From Aquanectria penicillioides (Eukaryota > Ascomycota > Sordariomycetes > Hypocreales > Nectriaceae), in the NCBI GenBank assembly GCA_003415625.1, contig PYIU01000009.1, forward strand, positions 558,001 through 622,000: DNA of 64,000 bases. The letters run 5' to 3'. The number at the start of each line of letters is the position of its first letter. Position 1 is the stretch's first letter. The notes under the pieces are model-generated. The model made no database searches, was not told the DNA's origin, and saw nothing but the letters and a program-made list of their open reading frames with translations. Both the position numbers and the translations under genes were made by a program. Below are positions 22,934-36,279 of the stretch, piece after piece.

Positions 22934-23799
22934 GATGGGCACGGTTCTGTCGATCGTTTGCAACTTTAGACGTGTCGAAAGGAGGTTCTTTGGGGAGGTT
23001 GACGAATAGCTTGGTGGTGTAAGAGTCATCCATAAATTAAAGCTGGGTGGGATATTCCGGGAAAATATTATTCCTGGGCACCAGGGCAAAAGAATGCCTC
23101 GATATCGCCAACACGTGACGCCCCCGGACGCCAACAATGACTGTGCACGGTGTGCTACTCCCCACATAGTTAGTGTCGGCGTGTGGGACGGAGGTGCACC
23201 GACCATCTGATATCGAGGTGTTAGTCACCGGTGCCGGCACCGGTCCATCAGGGGGTTCCTAACCAAAACCTGAAGAATCAGCAGATTATCGTTCAAGGTT
23301 GGATAAAAAATCATCACAAACCTGGTCAAAGAAATTCAGCTGCGGTTAGTCAGGCCAGGTCTCCACTTTTTTCTATATTTGTGTTCGATTTCAGCATTGA
23401 GACAGGTGTTTGAATACCAGCCGAGAGAATGAAACAGACCGAACGGGATGTATGTTCCATATCCTGCATTGTACAATTTTAAGTCGACAGAATGGATGAA
23501 TGCACTTTCCCACGTGGCTCGGTTCTCACTCTCAAGCTTCTGAAAGAGGCGCGTTATTCAAATGCAAGTACCTTGCCCAGCAAGGCAAGCTACCGGATGG
23601 CGAACAACGTGGACAAATAATGATCCTGAGGGACAAATTGAGCGAAGCTTCTTCATCCAACCATGTCCGCGGGTCGAGCAGGGACAGAACTCAACTCTAT
23701 TATCTTCCCCAAGATGGGCAGAGTTTAGTTGTTAACTGAGGCATCTCCAAGACAAGCGCCCGATCTTATTCCGAGTGAAATATTATCCAAGCCTCTTAA
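22934..23799. other. Intergenic region
   Basis: No convincing gene. Small open frames at 23231-23413, 23500-23739 and 23729-23917 have no recognisable content and cross into neighbouring genes or lack context. Includes the lys1 promoter. Confidence 0.5.
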
Positions 23800-25056
23800 T
23801 CAAGGTTTGTTCTTGGCTGCGGCTCGTCGCTCCCTGATAGTTGTGCTACTGATCTTGGCACTGAAATCTTCGGTTTTGGCTTTGCTGACCTCGTCTATGT
23901 TCTCGGCGATCTCTTGAGCATCCAACACATCAATTTCATAAACCTCCAATGGCTGCCAGCCCTTCTCTGTCCTCTTATCATTAATGGCTTTCCCTCCACC
24001 TCGCGTCTCCGCTGATACGACAATGACATCCATGACTTCTTCAGTGATAGTCGGTCCAAAAGGATCGTGAATGTTGACGCAACGGACTTTTATTGTGTCA
24101 TCTCGAAGATGGGCAACCAACTCATCAGGTTTCGAAATAGTTTGAGGAGCTGCGGTTGTATCATATTCGAGGAGTGTAGCGAGAAATGAAAGAACATTCT
24201 GAGCACGCTGATCCCATGGCTGGAGCTCGTCGGCGTATTTCTTATTGACAAGCAGTTCGTCACCAGAAATTCCAACAATCAGAGTGCTCGTCTTTCCTGA
24301 ATCCTTCTCGGGTACTGCAAGAAGGAGGGCTGTTGCATGCAGAAGCAACTTGTGGCCAGGGTGCAGATGATCAAACGTCCCACCCAAGCAAACAATTTCG
24401 CGGAGGTTCGATTGATTTGAGGCTGGAGCACTCGGGGCCTCTGCCACCATGGTAATACCACCGTCGACAACAACAAGCTGCTTGTAGGTGAATTTCTGCT
24501 TCTCAACGAAACCAAGAAATGCATTGAGCAGCTCGTAGCTGGCTTCGGTATTTGGATGATAGATCGCCTCCCACGGCTGGACCTTGGAAGCGAAAGCTGC
24601 TAGATCAAGGACAATCGAGGAGTTGATGTCATATTTTCCATCGAAATTAGTCAAGTACTTGCGGGATGGTTCATGATCAACCAAAACGATGCGAACGTCT
24701 ACACTGCCCGGTCCAGCACCAACATCAACGTCGATGGACTCCCCGGCACAGATGACGGAGACGAGGGTGTAAAGTCCGCCCAGCAGTGATTGGGCCTCGG
24801 TCCAACGGACCGACTTTGCTCGTGGTGATAGGCCATCTAAAATCGGACTGGCTGCGGCAATAACCAGGGTCGTTGCTTTGGAGGGGTTTTTGAGCTTAGA
24901 GAGAACAGCGGAGATGGGCTCTTTGTAGGCGGCAGTGAGAGCGGCGTGAGACAAGGGGCGTGGAGGTGCAGGGAGAAGGAGAAGAGAAGGAGGTGAGGGT
25001 TTAGTGCGGATCGGATTGGTTGACATGTTTTGATTCGTCGATTGGATGTTGAACAT
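23800..25056 (-). CDS. CAB4: Pantetheine-phosphate adenylyltransferase, eukaryotic type (418 aa)
   Basis: Single-exon gene on the minus strand; the first ATG is 25056, with another at 25026. The C-terminal domain (from about residue 218) is a nucleotidyltransferase: LGGTFDHLHPGHKLLL holds the HxGH ATP-binding motif, VGISGDELLVNKKYA follows, and ISSTTIRERR carries the second motif. The N-terminal 200 residues are the fungal extension seen in Cab4-like proteins. The enzyme forms dephospho-CoA from 4'-phosphopantetheine in coenzyme A synthesis. No bifunctional dephospho-CoA kinase domain is present, as expected for fungi. Confidence 0.88.
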   Translation of the reverse strand: MFNIQSTNQNMSTNPIRTKPSPPSLLLLPAPPRPLSHAALTAAYKEPISAVLSKLKNPSKATTLVIAAASPILDGLSPRAKSVRWTEAQSLLGGLYTLVSVICAGESIDVDVGAGPGSVDVRIVLVDHEPSRKYLTNFDGKYDINSSIVLDLAAFASKVQPWEAIYHPNTEASYELLNAFLGFVEKQKFTYKQLVVVDGGITMVAEAPSAPASNQSNLREIVCLGGTFDHLHPGHKLLLHATALLLAVPEKDSGKTSTLIVGISGDELLVNKKYADELQPWDQRAQNVLSFLATLLEYDTTAAPQTISKPDELVAHLRDDTIKVRCVNIHDPFGPTITEEVMDVIVVSAETRGGGKAINDKRTEKGWQPLEVYEIDVLDAQEIAENIDEVSKAKTEDFSAKISSTTIRERRAAAKNKP

Positions 25057-26233
25057 TTGTCAATGTCGTGATGATGAAGAGCAAACGCCGTGCCTCGGCT
25101 TGGCCAACTCTCGACACTGATTCTCGAGTGATCTTGAACTCAAGATACTTTGATTGATGACTCAACGGAGCAGTAAGGTGCAAGGAAGGGATTTCTCATA
25201 TCATGTCTTAAAATCGGAACTTGGTCATAAAGCCACAATGAGCATCGCGATATCGAGATGTCACTTGAGTCCTTTGTTGAACCCTTCAAGTTGAAGTTGT
25301 AGCCGAGTTCGAGGTGGGGTATGTTGCGTACCCTACAAGCACTCGCGCCACCAGTAAAATGCGGACCTGAAGGCTCATGATTGGGGCCTAAGGCACCCCA
25401 GCGTCTCGATGATACGGTACTACCCTAGAGTTGTGTCCACATTAGTCTATATCACTGCCAGGACAATGACGCATGACTATGCATCATTTCTTCCCATCCA
25501 TTCCAAAGGGGAACATGTGAAAGTGACAAATCTCCGCGAAATCCGTCGGATATATCGCAAAATCACACTTTAAGTGGTGAGGTCCGAGTTGGAGGGGCAG
25601 CGCACCTACAAGGATACTACGTGAAATGCCAACAATACTCCATGTCACAGCGCGGCGGTGAAGAAGCATTGACGTACGGACCAGGATGGCGGGAAATCCA
25701 GGCACGACATGACAAGCGAAGTTATCGGATCGTGCATGCAAACAGAATCATTATTGCAGTTGTTGCACGCCATGAGGGTTGAAAATCGAAAGAACCAAGC
25801 TGTGAGGATGAGTTTTCATCCTGTACTGTGTACGCAGCTATGCTTGTCGACTTGGCTGGCACCATGAGCGGAGCAAAAATAAGTGGCCGATGGTGGTGAT
25901 GTATCCAATTATGAAGCGCCGTTGTGGCCGCTGAGCCTGGTCGGACGCCGGCGCGCGCAAGGAGAAAAAACCTCACGTCATATACTCCGGGCAGTCGAGC
26001 CATCATGGATGCGGCGTTCCGTGGTCCTTGACCACAAATACCCCCAGAACAGCCATTATCCCCGGCGGCTACTAACGATCTAGTACTCTCACTTGGTCTC
26101 TCAGATCACTCTCAGATCCGCGCTCAGTAGCAAGCAAGCATTACTTACCATCCTACACCGATATACACCGGGGATACTCTCTCCAGCGGAGGAGATCCTA
26201 AAAAATTAGCCTCTCAGCGTACATACCAGAGCC
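25057..26233. other. Intergenic region between divergent CAB4-like and DUF1769-like genes
   Basis: About 1.2 kb with no supported gene. The last 150 bases are CT-rich, typical of a promoter/5'-UTR for the plus-strand gene. Nothing else recognised. Confidence 0.5.
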
Positions 26234-27416
26234 ATGGCAGAGAACTATATTCTGCACATCGCAGCCGGCCCTGGCTACGACGAGGACCAGCAAGTCCAGG
26301 TCCCTGTCAACACCGACCAGCCAATTCGCATTTCCAGTGATCTAGCCGACATCGAACTCAACGTCCGCATCCAGGATTACAAGGGCCTGCCTCGCGACTC
26401 CCCGGCCACCACTCCCTATTTCTCCGCCGAACCCCATGCCTACAACCAGGATCAGTACAGCATCTCCTTTCGATTCACCCCCAAGAGACCCGCCGGTGAA
26501 GATGGCCCTGGCGTCAAGGCCACCGACTTGCAGTTCGGCAATGACTTTGACCACCCAATCCGTGATCGCCTCCCCCCCGGGTTCAACACCGCCATGAGCA
26601 TTGTCAAGTGGTGGATTGACCCCGGCTTGGAGGGAGACGCCTACGCTGACAAGCCCTACTTGTATGGACCGGCCTTGAGCTCCTTCAATACCGTCTACAT
26701 CGGTTCTGGTGAGTATGATGAGGCCAAAGGCGGACTCTGGTTTGAGGAGGGTGGTGACGAAGCTGGGTTGAAGATCCGTGAGGAGATCGGTGCCCCAGAA
26801 GCGAACAAGGCGCGCATGAAGTGGGCTCTTCGTGCGGAAAATAAAGAGAAGTGGGTGTGGGAGTACGACCGCACTTACGGCTTTGACTTCTTTAACCCCT
26901 ATCTCGACTTTGCGAACCTGGCCTTGAAGCTGCCCGGATTTCAGTTGCCCATTATGAGGTACTGGGATGGTCAAGGTCTCAGGTAAGAGCTTTCTCCTTG
27001 CTTTAGTCTGCGCAGCAGATACCCCAGTTTCCTTGCGAGCCTCCTCGCCTCCTTTACCAGGGGATGGTGGCGGCACGCGTCTAAGTGGCCATCTTTCTTA
27101 CGTATTTTTTCCGTTTACTCGTCTCAGGTCAAACCAGAGACGCTCACATCAACTCAGATACGTCTTGCGAAACAGAGAGACGGATCAGACTTATCTGGTC
27201 ATTCTCTTCACCTTGTACCACAAGGATTATGTCAATGAGGACGGTACGCTTAAGCCCGGCGCTAAGGAGTCCCTGGCCGAGATTCGCGACATCCCGATCC
27301 CCGAGGAAGAGGGAGAATACAGTGATATCGAAGCTCTCAAGGCGGCCCGAGAGAAGTTTGGCCCCAAGTTTGGTGAAGAAGGATTTGATAAGACCAGCCC
27401 TGATGACGTCGATTAA
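26234..27416 (+). CDS. DUF1769-like conserved fungal protein (335 aa)
   Basis: Two exons, 26234-26982 and 27158-27416, joined over a 175-nt intron, unusually long for this window. The sequence has no membrane segment or signal peptide. The N-terminus (MAENYILHIAAGPGYD), the NVRIQDYKGLP and PYFSAEPH segments, and a later DQYSISFRFTPK are what I recall of the fungal DUF1769 family. A YVLRNRETDQTYLVI strand opens exon 2 and the end is acidic. Function unknown. The gene is the last one before the transposon island. Confidence 0.72.
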
Positions 27417-27805
27417 GTTGGGGGTTGGCGTTGATCCGCCGTGACCCTCAATACGACGAACTTACCTGGTACTGCAGCCCATGACGGGCCCAAATATATG
27501 GGATTATCACGATGTCACGATTATGATATTGTTTCTAATGAAATGATCGTTCTGTTCACTCCTACCGTACCTCTATTTGCCACTAACCACCCGAGTTGCC
27601 CAATTCGGTTTGATCTTGAGGCCCATCCGCCCGACATAAGCTTTCGCCCAGAAAGGACAGTGCTACAAGTAGGTGGGTAGCAAAGGATGCAACGCGCATT
27701 GGAGAGGAGGGCATCTTATCTGCGACACGTAGCTTAGCTCAGAAGCTATCCTGAGTTAGTGGCGCACACGCACCCCCATCACATTCCATGATGGTGTAGG
27801 GGCAG
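27417..27805. other. Flank of the transposon island
   Basis: 389 bp of ordinary base composition between the DUF1769-like gene and the island. A small open frame at 27441-27680 has no recognisable content. Confidence 0.5.
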
Positions 27806-27814
27806 GGTGGGAAT
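27806..27814 (+). repeat. Left 9-bp target-site duplication of the outer element
   Basis: GGTGGGAAT, repeated exactly at 50397-50405 directly outside the other inverted repeat. Nine bases is the size typical of Mutator-like elements. Confidence 0.9.
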
Positions 27815-27910
27815 GGCGAGCGTTACAGACACCAGATCCGGTGCGGATAAGATCATGTGACTTTCCACACCAGATCCAGTGCCATTAAGATCATCTTAGT
27901 TATAACCTTA
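27815..27910 (+). repeat. Left terminal inverted repeat (96 bp) of the MULE
   Basis: Starts GGCGAGCGTTACAGACACC. It matches the reverse complement of 50301-50396 at 90 of 96 positions by eye, and all six differences are transitions. Its base composition is ordinary, so RIP barely touched it. Confidence 0.92.
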
Positions 27911-28689
27911 TAAGGCATTTTCGTCCTAATTGACAATTAATGCTATTAATTTAATCTATAATAGCTCTCTTTTGCTATAGTAAATGCAATAAATCCAATA
28001 TAGCCTTTTACTTGCTTCCCTAATGATATTCTTCCTTTAGAAGCTTAATATAGCTTATAAAAAGAACTATATATAGCAATTAACATTTAGGCAGTATTAT
28101 AAAGTTATGCCTTTATAATAAAAAGGTTTAAGAAAAGCAAGAATTATAAAATTAATATTAAATTTAATTATAATTATATTAAAAAGTATTTTAAAATCTT
28201 TATTAAAAAATAGCTTTAGCTTAATAAATTAAAATATATAAATTGCTATTTCTTTATTATTATAAAGTAAAGCTTATATAATACTATATAAAGTTTAAAG
28301 CACTATTTTAATAATAGCTTTAATATATATAATTATAAATTTAGCTTTAGTCTAAAGGTATATTTAATATATTATTAGCTTATAAGCTTTAAGGAATTAA
28401 TAATTTAATAATTTATTAATATTAATATTAAATTAAGGAAAATTAAATTCTATTTATAAATAATATTAAATATAATTGCAATATAATAGAATATCTATAA
28501 TTATATTGCATAAAGTAAATAAAAACTTACTAAAGGCTAAAGTAATATATATACCTTTATTAATAAATTAAAAAATAATAGCTTTTAAAGTTAAATATAT
28601 TTTAATAAAACCAATAAAGTAATAGCTATACTATTTATATACTTATAATTACTAAAATACCTTAAGCTCTATTCTAAAGTACTTATATT

Positions 28690-29340
28690 AAACTATATAT
28701 ATAAGACTAATAAATATAAAATGCCTTTTTTTAATATTATTAGTATTAATACTTATTAATATTTATTTTATATTGCATTTATCTTCCTTAATAGTAAGAA
28801 AGAAAATAACTTTATTTAAGCTTTAAGGCAATTATATAGTATATATAAACTTTATAGAATAAGTCTTCTATCTATAGTTTTTATAGATTATTATCTTGCC
28901 TATATAAATGCTATTTTATTTTATTTCTTTAAGTTAATCTTACTTTTATACCTATAGTATATTAATAAAGCTATTATAGCTTATTATATACTTAAGTTTA
29001 TATAAAATAAAGTTAATCTTTAAGGGTAGAAAAAGTAAAATAAATTCTATTTCTTTTAGTATTATATTATTGCTTTATTAATTAAAGAGATATATAATAA
29101 AAGATTTAATAAATTATAAGAATATTATCTTTTAAATTATATTAATAAAGTAGATTACTTAAGGCAAATATAGCTAGATCTCTATAAAAAGAGATTTATT
29201 AAGGTATAGATTAATAAATACCTTTACTTTAATTAATATATTACTTTAAGGGTTAAAGGCATTTATTGTTTTATTAAAGTATATTTAAAATCCTTATAGA
29301 TTGATTTTTTTAAGGTATAGAGAATTATTAAACTTATGCT
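28690..29340 (+). pseudogene. RIP-inactivated MULE transposase relic
   Basis: Plus-strand translation, ignoring stops, follows a Mutator transposase core. In order: an INIKCLFFNIIS segment where functional copies have a Tyr/Lys-rich start and a hydrophobic strand; ALRQLYSIYK; FIDYYLAYINA, in the place of the VTDRE/MNA catalytic strand; YINKAIIAYY, in the place of the WHINK helix; and RVKGIYCFIKVYLKS, in the place of the SRVEGAH helix. Substitutions such as R to Y or to stop and E to K are what C-to-T/G-to-A mutation gives. The family assignment comes from recognition of these blocks. True gene limits are not defined. Confidence 0.75.
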
Positions 29341-30960
29341 ATTAAATTAGCTTAATAAGCTTAAGGTAAATTAAATATAATAAAATATCTCTATCTCTTT
29401 TAATATATTTAATATATTATTTAGTAATATTTATAGCTAGATATTATATAAAGCTTTATAAATAGTTAATGCCTAATAGTAATTACTATTATAAAATCCT
29501 TTTGCTTATATTAAGGCTTTTATTTAAACTTTTAGTTTACTTTATACTTATATTATTAAGCTATTATTAAATTAAAATATTCCCTTTTAACTATATTACT
29601 TTTATTTATATTAATATTTTTATTGCCTAAAAATACTTTAGCTTATTATTAAGCCTTTTAAATAGTTTAATTAAATATTAGCTTAATTAATACTATTACT
29701 ATTAAGTATATAAAGAGAACCTTATGCATTTAAGTTAATTAAAAAGGCACTATAATTAAGAGTATAGCTAATTTATTTAAAGTATTATACTAAAGGCTAT
29801 AAAATAAACTCTAAAGTATACCCTTTATAGTATAACTATTTTTTGCAAGCTTTTACTTAATCTCTTACTTAACTTTTTATTTAACCTTTTACTTAACCTT
29901 TTATTTAAGTATTAACCTAAAGCTCTATAATAATATATATAATAATATATATAATAACTTACTCTATTATATATTTATTATTCTTATTATTACTATTAGG
30001 TTTATCTTTAGTATTTAAGATAGTAATATATATTATAATATATATAATAATATATATAATAATATATATTCTACCTTTTTTAGTATTAAATTTAATGCCT
30101 ATATTAAAAGCTAATAATTTTTATATTATATTTTAATAATACTAAAAGGTATAAAATACTTAATATACTATATTACCTTAAGGAGCTTATAAAATCAATT
30201 AAGTATATTAAAAGGCAATAGAATTGCCTTAATAGTATAGTAAAGTAAAGTATAATTAGTGTTTTAACTATAAGTAAATAGAGAGTTATTATAAGGATAT
30301 TAAAAGTAATATTAAAAAGGAATAGAGAAAGAAAGAGATAATAAGTTATTTTAATTAAAATAAAGCTAAAAATAAATAAGTTAAAGAGAATATAGCATTA
30401 AAAATAGTAAACTAGCCTTTCTTAAAGCAGTAAAGTATATAGAAATTATAGAATACTGCTATAAAAGATATTGCATTATAGAAAGAATATTATAAAAGTA
30501 AGGAAATATATATATAATACTATATTAAATATAGTCTTATTGCCTTTTTTATTAAATCTATTAAATATATTTATTTTAATTAATATTATATATATAAATA
30601 CTTAAGTTTTTTAATCTTTAAATTATTAGTTTATATATTATTATACCTATAGTAAAAAACAGCTAATTAATACCTAAAATTATAATTCCTTATCTATAAT
30701 ATATTTAATCTATTAATTAAAGTTAATTATAAGTCTATATAGAATTTATATTAAGATTAAAACATTATTGCTATTATTAAAGCTACTATTAAAAATACTT
30801 AATATATTACTTACCCTTAATATAATATCCCTATAGATATAGCTACTTAAAAAGAGATAAACCTTAAGGTATATATTAAGTATTATAAGCTATTTTAATA
30901 GCTTAAGGGTTCTATTAATATAAAGCATTAAAGAAAGTTAAATCTATTAATAAAGTATAT

Positions 30961-31343
30961 TATATTAGTAAATAGGGACACTAGCTAAAACACACACCCT
31001 ACCTAAAAGGGTATAAAATAAGCAAATTCAATTAAAGATCAAATAGCCTTCCCAAACAGCTGCAAACAACTTAAAAGAGTATTAAAGCATTTAATTAAAT
31101 GCTTTAAAGTATCCCTTAAAGAAAAGAAAGAAAGAAAATAAAGCAAAAAGTTATAAATAAAGTAATATTATAAGGGGCTATACTAAAACTTCAATAAGGT
31201 CTAAATACAAAAAATTTAGAATTTTAAAAATAAAAATTAATTAAAGAAAACTGCCTATTTATTTCCTATATCTTTAAGGTCCCTTTTATTTTTTTAATTA
31301 ACCTAATAATAGATTAATCTATATTACTTTAAACCTTAATTTA
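30961..31343 (-). repeat. LTR of gypsy-type element (3' copy)
   Basis: About 380 bp, the same length as 49421-49803, with gap-free alignment by eye and only transitions seen. The start is the point where the two copies begin to match; the last three bases are uncertain. Confidence 0.82.
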
Positions 31344-34300
31344 TCCCTTTTTAATGCCTTAATGCTTACCCTTAAGTAAACTAAAGGTATAATATAAAAG
31401 GAAAACTTTAAGCTTAATCTATTTAAATATAAAGAAAATCTTAAAAAAAGCATTTAATTAAATGCTTTATATTTATAATTTATTATTTAACCTACTATTA
31501 TCTCCTTTTATAATTTATTTTACTTTTAATACTTAATCTCTTTATTTTAACTTTACTATTACCTTTCTTTATAATATAGTTCCTAATTGCAGTATTAATT
31601 AATATAAAATTAATAAATAGAAATTAAAGGTTTAAATAGCTTATAAGCAATAATTATAATTTTATTCTATTAATTTATTAAGATTAACCCTTTTAGTATA
31701 TAAAAGATTTAACTCTTTATTTAAAGGAGTTTAAGAATAGCCTATTAATTAATTTAAAGTAAATTTATTTATTTAGTTTTAATAATTATCTTTCTTTTAA
31801 TAAAGGCAATATAGTTTAGATTATAATTACCTTATTAAGTCTAAATAGTAATATTAATAATATTTCTAACTATAGTATTAGCAATTATAATATAACTCCT
31901 TTCTCTTATTATATACTTAATTAATTAAGAAACTAATAAAGGCAATATAAAGTACTTATAAAAACTCTATTTATTACTTTTAGCAATAAGTAAATTTAAA
32001 TCTATTTAATTAAATTGCTATAAAATAGCTAACTTAAATAAAGGTATCTATTAAATTAATTAAATTAATTTAATTATTTGCCCTTTGCCTAAAGAGTTAA
32101 TAAATATTTAATTAAATGCATTAAAATAAGTAAATACATTTTAATTAATTTAAATTTCTTTTTTAAATATATTTAATTAAGTAATGCTTATATAAATTAA
32201 TAAGCTAATAGATAACTTATATAAAGGCTAAATAGATTTAATTATTAGTTTAGGCTTAATAGTAGGTTTAAGGGTAGGAGTTTTAAACTTAAGGTATAGA
32301 TTATAAAGATAAATTACTTTAATGCTTTAACTTTAGCAATTTAAAGCTTATTTAAAACTTTCTCCTTTATTATTACTTAAGGTAATAATAACTCTAGTAG
32401 ACTTATTAATTTTAGTAAAAAATCTATTTATTATTTAATATCTATAAGTTTAATAGTATTTAATTAAATTATTAGCTAAAAAATAGTAAGGCAATTAAGG
32501 GCCTAATAGTAAAGGTAGATTTATTTAATAGCTATTGCCTTAAGGATTAAATGGCTTTAGAATAATCTAATATTTATTTTTAAAAATTTAATAATTAACT
32601 CTCTTTTAGCTTATTATATAGTAACCTTTTAAATTAATATAAAGCTATTAAATATTAAGGGAACTATTTTAAAATCTTAAAATATAAATAGATTTCTAGA
32701 TTCCAATAAATTCTATAAGCTTATATTAATTAAAGAACTTTTTATTAATAATATTAAGTTTATTAAGGATAATAGTATTAATAAAGTCTTATATTTAATT
32801 AGCATTTAAAGTAATTAATTAAATACTTTTCTTTTATTTATACTTAATAAGAACTTAATTATAATATATTAATACTAAAGGGGGATTATTAATAGTATTA
32901 TAATTGCTATTAAAGATTAAAAGCTAAATTATAAGGTATTTAATAATTAAAGTTTTAATAAATTTAACTATTCCCTAAATATTAAGGAAAAGAAAGAAAG
33001 TGCCTAAAAAACTATATTTTTAATTTTTAGCTTATTTAATAATAGGCATAATAAAAATAAAGAAATTATAAAGCAACCCTATTTTAATTATAATCTCCCT
33101 TTATACTATAATAAATGCAATAGCTTATTTATTCTAAAGGATATTAGCAGTATTATAAATAATTAAATGCTTTAGCTATCTATCTTAAATAAAAAAGCTT
33201 TAATAAATAGCATTAGTAAAGTAAGTAAAGCTAATTAATAGCCTTTTATTATATATTATTTATTAAAACTCTATAGGCATAAAATTAATTAAATATTTAG
33301 TCTTCTTAATGTTTATCCCTTTTGGTAAAAGCTTATAAAAAAAGCTCTTTTACTTTTATTTATTCTTTTTAACCTTAATGCTTATAATTAAAAGATTAAT
33401 TTAGTAAATTATAAAGATATTAATAAATCTATAGATAAAAGTAGTAAAAAGGGCTTAAATACTAAAGTTTAAGGCTATTTCTTTCTTTTATAGGTTTTTA
33501 AACAAATCCTATAGATCTTAATAATAGAATATTTAAGCTTAATAAAAATTAAAAAGGAAGTCTTTAAAGCAATTAATATTAATAAGCTAAAAATTTAAAT
33601 TGCTTTTATTACTTAAAATAGGCTAAGTTTTTAACTTATTAAATTAATAATCCTAATTTATTTAAAAGTAAAATAGTATAGATTAACTATTAAATAATTA
33701 ATTAAATATTTTAATAGTATTTTCTTTACTAAAAGAAAAGAAATCTTTAATTTTACCTTTATTTTAAATAACTCTTTTAGCTATATAAAGGTCTTTACTT
33801 AATATTAAAAATTGCGCCTTTAAAGTAGTTACACTTAAGGTTACTTTCTTTAGCCCTATTATAAAATAAAGTAAAAGTTAATAAAGGGTTTAAAAGCTTA
33901 TAATTAAATACTTATAACTTAAAAGATAAAGATTATTAATATTTTATAGGTATTATAAATAAAGTTAAAGTAATATAACTTACTATAAAATTATTAAAAA
34001 GAGGAAAAGAGTTATAGGCATAAAGTAAATTAATATAACTTAAGTGCCTTTATTTTTAATTTAGTATTATTTAAGTAAATTACTATTTTAATATTTATAT
34101 ATATATAAATACTAATAAGTTTTTTAAAATAGTATACTTTTTAGTATTTAATAAGAATTTTATTAATATTTAGTTTTTACCTTAAATCTTAAGGGTTAAT
34201 TTCCTATTTATTATAAAAGTATTATATTAGCCCCCCCTTTTATTCCTTTCTTTTTTATTTATTATTCTTTATCTTTTTAATTCTTTTGTACTTTTAGTTA

Positions 34301-36200
34301 TTACTGTAATTTTTATTCTTTATTTTATAATAGCTTTATATTGCAATAAGCTTAAGTCTTTTGCCTTTATACCTTATAATTATCTCCTTAATATATATAA
34401 TCTTATTATTAGCTATATTTAGGCTTTTAAATTCTTTTATTAATACTTTACTTATTAATATATTTATAATAGTTTCTTCTATAAGGCTTTAATTAATGCT
34501 ATTAATACTACTATTAAACAATTAATAAATATCCCTTTTTATATTGCTTTTTAATTATTATTTTTATTTAATAATTAATTAAATACTTTTAGATTTAGCA
34601 ATACTTTAATATTTAAATTTATAGCTTTTAAGCTTTTAATTAATTTAGCTAGCTTTTATATATTAAAATTGGCTTTAAGAAAAATAGTAAGTAGATTAAT
34701 TATAAACTTACTTAATAATTTATTTTATAGTTACTATTTTGCAATTTAATACTTTATTTTAAAGTAAATCTTCTCCTTTAGTATTAACTTTAGTCTATAT
34801 ATATCCCTATAGAATAGGCTTACTTAATAAAATACTTCTTAATTTAATTGCTAACTTGCCTTAAGTATATTAAGGCATTTATTATTGCCTTTATTAAATA
34901 TATTAACCCCTTTATATATTATAAATGCATTTAATTATATACTTTTATAGTTTCTATTTATAATAAATATATTTTTATTCCCTTTTATATATATATTTTA
35001 GCATTAAGTTATATAAATAGTTACTATATTAATTATATTTAAAATAGTTAATTTAAATATAAATAAAGCTTCCTTTATAAATATTAATTAAAGGGTTCTT
35101 ATAAAGGCCCTTATAACTTTCCTTTAGGTAATATAAATACTATTAGTAAGTTTACTTAACTATTAACTTTTGCAATAGATTTTCTTAAGCTAACTACTTG
35201 CTTGCAAATTGTATGCAGTTTTTCTATTAGTAATATAATTAGTAATTATTAATTAATTAAATAGGTATAAAAAGTATTTAATTAAAAGTATAAAGCAAGT
35301 TTTAATTAATAAAAATAATAGTCTTTAGCTTATCTTTTAATATAAATTAATTAAATATAGTTTTTAATTTATTAATAATAGTTTAATAAATAGAAAATAG
35401 CATTATAAAGCAATTAATTAAATATTTCTATACTCTTTAAGGCTATTACTATTATTATATTATTTTAATAACCTTAAAACTTAATTTCTATTAAATATAT
35501 TTAGATTTTTAAATTTTTTATAAATATTAATACTTTATTTTTTACTATTTTTTATACATTTTTACTTATTTTTAAATAATTTTAATCCTTTTGCTATAAT
35601 TTTTAGGCATTTTTATTTTATTTTTATTAATTTTTAATATAATTTTTAAAGTTTTTAAATAAATTTTAGGGGATTTTTAGAGATTTTTAGTATTTTTTTA
35701 GGGTTTTTAGCTAATTTTTAATTATTTTTATTTAATTTTATTTAATTTTACTATTTTTTTATTTATCTTTAATTGCTTTTTATTTTACTTTTTTACTTTA
35801 TTTTAAATAGCTTATCTTTTTTTAATATAGTATTAATTTTAGTATTTTTACTTTTTCTTTTTTAACCCTTAATACCCTTTCCTTAATAGCAATTTAATTA
35901 TTTTTAGCTTAATACTATTATTAATTATTTAATTAATTGCTTATTATATTCTAATACTATATTTATTAATTACTATTTATCTTTAGAATTTAAACTTTAA
36001 TAATCTCTTTAGGCCTAATATAAATATATATTATAGTATTATTATTTAAGCTTTTTATAGTATTTAAATTAAGTTTATTCTATTTCTACTATTCTATAGA
36101 TCTAGTTTATATTTAATTAAATGCTTCTCCTTTTCTTCTTACTTTTAGTAGTACTTTTTAATTTATATTAAGAGTCTCTTTATTATTTTTATTTATTTAC
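31344..36200. other. Unassigned RIP-saturated DNA, 3' part of the gypsy-type element
   Basis: About 4.9 kb with no readable family on either strand. Landmarks: GCATTTAATTAAATGC palindromes (for example near 31450), a run of seven C at 34231-34237 followed by a pyrimidine tract, which is a purine tract on the minus strand and could be an old primer site, and the T-rich tract 35500-35830. It could be an extra retroelement ORF or another nested element. Confidence 0.5.
35500..35830 (-). repeat. Degenerate TTTTTA-rich low-complexity tract
   Basis: Irregularly spaced TTTTTA units on the plus strand. On the minus strand they read as lysine-rich codons, so the tract may be the RIP remnant of a charged, coiled-coil-like coding stretch. 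No period is exact. Confidence 0.5.
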
Positions 36201-36279
36201 TATTTATTCTTATTCTCTATAAACTTCCTTAATTAATTACTATAAATTATATTAAAAAGCTTAATTTTATTTATAGTAT

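Noticed and set aside
26342..27076. Long minus-strand ORF of 244 codons
   Set aside because: It lies antisense to the DUF1769-like exon; the plus-strand frame has the recognisable family segments and a proper splice junction. The antisense frame is a composition shadow.
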